Of a stretch of DNA of 64,000 nucleotides, positions 60,501 to 64,000 are shown piece by piece (positions within the stretch are counted from its first letter, which is position 1; every line of letters starts with the position of its first letter). This DNA is from Aphelocoma coerulescens (Eukaryota; Chordata; Aves; Passeriformes; Corvidae). The notes under the pieces are model-generated. The model did not search any database, was not told where the DNA came from, and worked only from the letters and a program-made list of their open reading frames with translations. Position numbers and translations under genes: made by a program. The stretch is from contig NW_027184085.1 of NCBI RefSeq assembly GCF_041296385.1, positions 8,551,301 to 8,615,300 on the forward strand. The letters are read 5' to 3'.

Positions 60501-61109
60501 AGCAAGGCATTGGAAGACAAAGGCAAGCAAAGGAAGACAGCAACTGACATATTTTTGGTTCTTGACCTTAACCCTCTATCATCAGTAAAGGCTTGTAGTT
60601 GTGATGTTTACCAGGGAATTCACCTTTTTGCCAATGCAAGCTTTCATTTATCATACTTGTCAAAGCACTGCATTGTGAACACTTTCTGCATCTACAAAGG
60701 CAGGCTTTCCATTTTCTGGAAACTAAAGCCAGAGCTTCCTTTTTTCAACAGTAAAAATCTTTTCTTCCCAGCTACTTTTCTTCCTTCCTGTAAGCAGTCC
60801 TGATGCAGAAGATGTATTATGCTCACCTATTTGGCAAGTTTGTCTCCACTTTCACAGTAGAAAATATGTAAGTCAGGAATTCACAGAAACAAGAATTTGC
60901 AAGCAAGGCTTTTTAAATTTTGAGATGAGTTTGACCAATCTCTGACAGTTTTTATTCAATATTTTATGCATGGCAAGCTAACATTGCTTAATCAAGGAGC
61001 AGGTTTTTAAAGCATAGAGAAAACATGGAAGAAGAGCTTACCTTTGCCCAGGAGTCACATGATTCTCTGCTGGAACAGAAGATGCAGTGAAGACTTTTGT
61101 TTCAGAAAG
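45505..61109 (-). CDS. UBAP2: Ubiquitin-associated protein 2, middle part (12 exons, 582 codons)
   Basis: Partial gene read from high to low coordinates. Joined exons: 61109-61042, 59966-59777, 59098-58894, 57405-57131, 56163-55991, 54912-54705, 53529-53490, 50939-50756, 48708-48642, 47961-47766, 46538-46447, 45552-45505. All have AG/GT borders and agreeing phases, and total 1746 nt without a stop. Diagnostic segments in order: LSETKVFTASS, SIDLVTLLQKPV, QILDQLKPPGLGQFT, VPPPGLESSSSQ, EMPGSADVTGLNVQFGALEF (the conserved UBAP2/UBAP2L core), LNTSLPIS, a Ser/Thr-rich region, then PPNLPQGVPPLLHNQY and IYGYDDLQMLQSRLP. The family are cytoplasmic/nuclear RNA-associated proteins; UBAP2L is tied to stress granules. 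The N-terminal UBA domain and RGG region would be encoded beyond 64,000. The C-terminal Tyr/Gly/Pro-rich exons are missing toward the array. The paralogue UBAP2L fits the sequence less well. Confidence 0.93.
45553..46446 (-). other. UBAP2 intron k-l
   Basis: No exon, repeat or RNA gene recognised. Confidence 0.6.
46447..46538 (-). CDS. UBAP2: UBAP2 exon k
   Basis: 92 nt. Acceptor GTTCTACAG, donor GTAAGC. Encodes KAPPNLPQGVPPLLHNQYIV and ends LLPAYP. Confidence 0.92.
46539..47765 (-). other. UBAP2 intron j-k
   Basis: Nothing recognised beyond short chance frames. Confidence 0.6.
47766..47961 (-). CDS. UBAP2: UBAP2 exon j
   Basis: 196 nt. Acceptor CTTTTCTAG, donor GTTGGC (weak after the GT). 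Ser/Thr-rich with SMNTTNSLGL, ending RAAPLVSS. Confidence 0.87.
47962..48641 (-). other. UBAP2 intron i-j
   Basis: Contains a run of 19 A at 48033-48051, read as poly-T upstream of the exon j acceptor. Confidence 0.6.
48642..48708 (-). CDS. UBAP2: UBAP2 exon i
   Basis: 67 nt. Acceptor CTTCCAG, donor GTAAGT. Encodes SLSNHQSSLSPASVLSSSTS and HV. Confidence 0.9.
48709..50755 (-). other. UBAP2 intron h-i
   Basis: Holds an imperfect TG/CA alternating tract at about 48811-48900. Otherwise nothing recognised. Confidence 0.6.
50756..50939 (-). CDS. UBAP2: UBAP2 exon h
   Basis: 184 nt. Acceptor CTTGTTGCAG, donor GTACAG. Ser/Pro-rich, ending SSDLASSSLSQLS. Confidence 0.9.
50940..53489 (-). other. 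UBAP2 intron g-h
   Basis: The longest intron wholly inside the window (2550 nt). No exon or repeat recognised. Confidence 0.6.
53490..53529 (-). CDS. UBAP2: UBAP2 exon g (40-nt exon)
   Basis: Acceptor TTTGTTTACAG, donor GTAAGT. Encodes NGHSGVRTQATLD plus one base. Confidence 0.85.
53530..54704 (-). other. UBAP2 intron f-g
   Basis: Nothing recognised. Confidence 0.6.
54705..54912 (-). CDS. UBAP2: UBAP2 exon f
   Basis: 208 nt. Acceptor TTTTTTCCAG, donor GTGAGT. Encodes DPLNTSLPIS, SSYDQTSVHSRIAYQSS and ends PTPVAVA. Confidence 0.92.
54913..55990 (-). other. UBAP2 intron e-f
   Basis: Nothing recognised. Confidence 0.6.
55991..56163 (-). CDS. UBAP2: UBAP2 exon e (conserved core)
   Basis: 173 nt, encoding IPASAVEMPGSADVTGLNVQ and onward. 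Two GT donors lie five bases apart. Only the outer one (AAA then GTATGT) keeps frame with exon f; using the inner GTAAAG would make the next codon TGA. Confidence 0.9.
56512..57085 (-). mobile_element. CR1 LINE 3' end in the UBAP2 intron after exon d
   Basis: It begins with TAGAATCATAGAA, the antisense of the ATTCTATG-type octamer tail. The + strand then reads as the reverse complement of the CR1 3' UTR and ORF2 end (GGGCAGCCTGCTCCAATGAT, then CTAATATCCAGTCTAAACC and CCTTTTCTCCAGGCTGAGCC). It is 5'-truncated and shares the gene's orientation. Only about 45 bases separate it from exon d. Confidence 0.92.
57131..57405 (-). CDS. UBAP2: UBAP2 exon d
   Basis: 275 nt. Acceptor ACTGACCAG, donor GTGGGT. 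Encodes FKSQPEPSPVLSQL, a Gln-rich stretch, VPPPGLES and ends RRITPASK. Confidence 0.92.
57406..58893 (-). other. UBAP2 intron c-d
   Basis: A-rich tract at 57876-57911; no exon seen. Confidence 0.6.
58894..59098 (-). CDS. UBAP2: UBAP2 exon c
   Basis: 205 nt. Acceptor TTTGGTAG, donor GTAAGT. Encodes SAVLCSGFGEL through DQLKPPGLGQF to SSVLSQF plus one base. Confidence 0.92.
59099..59776 (-). other. UBAP2 intron b-c
   Basis: A G-rich tract lies near 59592-59617. Nothing else recognised. Confidence 0.6.
59777..59966 (-). CDS. UBAP2: UBAP2 exon b
   Basis: 190 nt. Acceptor TGTCTTACAG, donor GTAAAA. Encodes SIDLVTLLQKP through FGQALVFTNSQH to NSYSPQSL. Confidence 0.92.
59967..61041 (-). other. 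UBAP2 intron a-b
   Basis: Nothing recognised. Confidence 0.6.
61042..61109 (-). CDS. UBAP2: UBAP2 exon a
   Basis: 68 nt. Acceptor TTTTTCAG, donor GTAAGC; ends two bases into a codon. Encodes LSETKVFTASSVPAENHVTP. It is the most 5' exon I can place. Confidence 0.9.
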
Positions 61110-64000
61110 CTGAAAAAGAGATGGGGGAAGAATTTTAATCCCACACATGCTCACACTTCCCTCTTGCAACAACTGCAGAAATTCCATTTTGGTCATGCAC
61201 TTTCAAGATAAAAGTAAAGTCAAACTACCATTACAAACAGCTACTCCGAAGCTCTGCTTAAAAAGACAAAAACATGTAGTCAAACTTCAGTAAAATCATC
61301 TTCACAGAATCAAGTACCTATTTAATTAGAGGGTTGGGTTAGGAAATTTGACCTACTGAAAACACGCACCAGTATAGAACAGTATACCAAAGTAACTACA
61401 TCAGTTTGGGAAACAGTTTAACTGAAATACACCAGTAGAAAGCAATTAATGTGACAGCCATTCTATCATCAGTGTGCAGACAATTTATGACACTATAGAG
61501 CAACTCCGATAAATCTTGTTGCACAAGGGTAACACATTGGACTGCTCCCACCCATTTCAGGTATCCTTGCATGTGACATTTCAGCTCCCACCACCAGCAG
61601 AGGCAGGTAAGTACAGGTAAGTACAGTGAACCAGCACGCATGGTTCCTTCTTGGCAGCTCTGTTAGGAGTGGAAATAAAGACTTTAACTGAGTGCTCTGA
61701 GAGCAGAGTTCGAAGACAGTAATAAAATGAGAGCCATGCTGACACTCATGTAACAAGTCAGACCAGCCACAGAGGAAAGCTGCACTTTTTTCACCATGAT
61801 GTTACAATACAGAGAGATGCTGCACAGGCACCTGGGACTTGCACAGGCAACCAGCGGAGCTGGTTGGGTCTTCAGGGGAAAAGAAGGGGTTGGTTTTCTG
61901 CTGTTGGATTTTTTAATAGTTTTTCTTGTTTAAAAAGTAATAGTTGAACAGCTACAACTTCCTAGGGCTAATTTGTTTCTACTGACATGAGTACTTGCAA
62001 ACCAGAATAGGTCTTAAGCCAGCACAGGTTAGGTTTAGCAAGACAGAGATACGCAAGTACAACATTAATATTTTAAACTTAATTTTCACAAAATCACCCT
62101 TTTTTCCTTTGGTTTAGCCTTGTCTTTGACTGAAGAATAACTGACCTATTCAAACACACACACAAAGAATACCTTTAGAACATGCCATTTGATACAGCTC
62201 TTCTAGGAAATGATGCATTTTTAATTGCATACATTGCTAGCAGCCCAGTTCAAAGGACATCACGGACATGAGCCAATTTCATCTGCCATCCCACAGGCAG
62301 GTCTACTGAGAACATGTGCACCCCTGAACATGGACATCTGATAGGGATTCTCCTGTGAAACACTGTTGATTTAAAAAGGGCACAGAAGAGATGTCTGGGA
62401 GCAAGTCACCACTCAGAGGCAAAGATATTTCATATACTCTCCCAGCACCCTCTTACAAGCAGCACATGAGGCCTTGAAGAAATTGGTACTACCACAGTTC
62501 CTCCCTCCATTTCTTGCCCTTCCCTTGCTGCCAACACAATGCACTTTAATCCCTCATTTCTGGATCACCTGTCCTGAGATTGATGCTGACAGCCCACAAC
62601 TCTATGTACTGACCAAAACAAAGAAAGAACATTCCACTTAAGTACATTTCAGTTAAAAAGGCTGTTCCTCTATTGTTCAGCCCTTTCCCCATTGTGTGCT
62701 TTAGTTTAGAGCAATGTTGCAGTGTACTTTCTGGGGTGTTACGATATTCCCGCATTACATGGCACAAGAAGGTCAGCTAATGGCACAAGCAGCACTCTGC
62801 GGTCTGCAGTCCCTTGGTTAAATATTAAATTCTTTGTAATATCAATAGCTTCTTACATTCACATAACCCAGGAAAAGACTAACCATGGCTAAAACACTAT
62901 GAATCCCAAAAATTAAGCAAATTAAGGAGACTGAGGATGTTTGTGACAATGCAAAAACATGCTTGATGTGTGAGAGAGTAAATGTTCTCTATGGATGAAC
63001 CAGCATGCAAACAAAAGTCTCCAGCTACCAGCTCAGCTACACTGAAGTTTACACTACACCCTGTGGCAAACTCACTGCCACAAGGTCCAATCAAGCATTT
63101 AATTCAGGACTCTGCAGAGATTACAGCATTCGTCAAAACACGTGTTTTGTGCTGCAGCTGCTGCAAAGTTTTATTACAGAGATGTATTTAGTATTTCTTA
63201 GAAGTAGTATTTTCAGCTCCTAACCAAGCCATTTAGCTGGCTGCACACTACACTCACAAATCTTTCACTGAGGCTCTGGTATTTTCCCAGAACTGAACGA
63301 ATGGTTGTGAGGCATTTGCCGGTGCTGGCCTCACAGGAGTATGTCCTCCATCTGCAGTGAAATGCCCATGCTTTCCAGCTCCTGTTCCTATAATAAAATC
63401 ATTCTCCAATCACCAAACAGATAATGCACTTGACAACTAGCTACCAGCTCCTAAAGGAATACAGGAATGTTGAGGAGAAGAGTAAAATATACTCCAGCAT
63501 CCTTGCAGAAATTCAACATCAACAAATCAGAAATTTAAAAAAAGCTTATTACTGTTTTGGTATGATGTAGCGAAGGCAAAAAAATTAGAACAAGTTCTCA
63601 TGCTGCTTTCTGGTAAAGAAACCATTTCCACCAAAACACACTTTCTCTTTTTTTTTTTTCCTTTTTTTTTTTAAGAAGTGTTGTTGCTGTTTCAAATAAA
63701 CTAGTACTACTAACACTGTACAGAAGATGTTTGCCATTACCCACTTTCTGGCAATTTGTATTTATTCTATTTCTCTCCTTTGGATAGTTTCTGTAGTTAA
63801 ACTTTACATTCTTTAGCCAGGAGAGCATGACCACAATTTTAAGAGCAAAATCCAAAGCCACCTACAGTACCTCAATATTTGCTTAGTCCTTCATTGTTCA
63901 TGCCCTGAATATCCCTTAAACAAAATACAACCTCCTATTTTCACCACAAGCAGTTTCCATTCTATTTAATAGCAGGTAGATAACCTATTATACTTGCTCA
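61110..64000 (-). other. UBAP2 intron upstream of exon a, to window end
   Basis: The preceding UBAP2 coding exon is not identified here. T-rich tract at 63646-63672. One AG/GT-bounded open stretch at 63258-63387 is discussed among the rejected items. Confidence 0.55.

Noticed and set aside
63258..63387. Possible further UBAP2 exon on the - strand, bounded by TTATTATAG and GTGAGTG
   Set aside because: Two frames are open, but neither gives sequence I recognise from UBAP2, and the donor phase does not match exon a, which should begin on a whole codon after a Trp-Glu-Asp type segment. It is left as a weak candidate for RNA-seq.

Overview
The window is vertebrate nuclear DNA, almost certainly from a bird. 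Evidence: many CR1 LINE fragments, an intronless type I interferon gene in long tandem array, and the neighbouring gene UBAP2, which in chicken is Z-linked like the interferon genes. I cannot name the species, and the interferon is clearly not a chicken sequence.

Bases 1 to about 43,860 are a tandem array of 4.05-4.10 kb units in one orientation. Ten are complete and the eleventh is cut off at the right edge; the window opens inside the array, so more copies should lie to the left. Each unit carries (1) about 1.2 kb of spacer with nothing I recognise; (2) a CRE/ISRE-like cluster about 0.5 kb before the gene, then a kappaB site, an IRF-type tract and a TATA-like box close to it; (3) an intact 190-codon interferon gene on the + strand; (4) a 3' UTR with AUUUA repeats and an AATAAA signal; (5) a degenerate, antisense CR1 LINE with a (CCAT)n microsatellite inside its reverse-transcriptase region. 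All 11 reading frames are open. The proteins differ at only four residues (29, 103, 142, 189), and shared silent and replacement sites are reshuffled between copies, as expected from gene conversion or unequal crossover.

About 43,644-44,180 is the array edge: a less decayed version of the same CR1 runs out of the last unit and is followed by a CR1 3' end in the opposite orientation. About 44,181-45,504 holds nothing I can assign.

From 45,505 to 61,109 there are twelve exons of UBAP2 on the - strand, joined in one continuous 582-codon frame with consensus splice sites. The 5' exons lie beyond the right end. The last exon ends in a normal donor, yet the next conserved UBAP2 exon is not found before the array, so the array may sit in a UBAP2 intron, at a rearrangement breakpoint, or beside an assembly join. 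The rest of the right half is AT-rich intron with one more CR1 copy and a few simple repeats.
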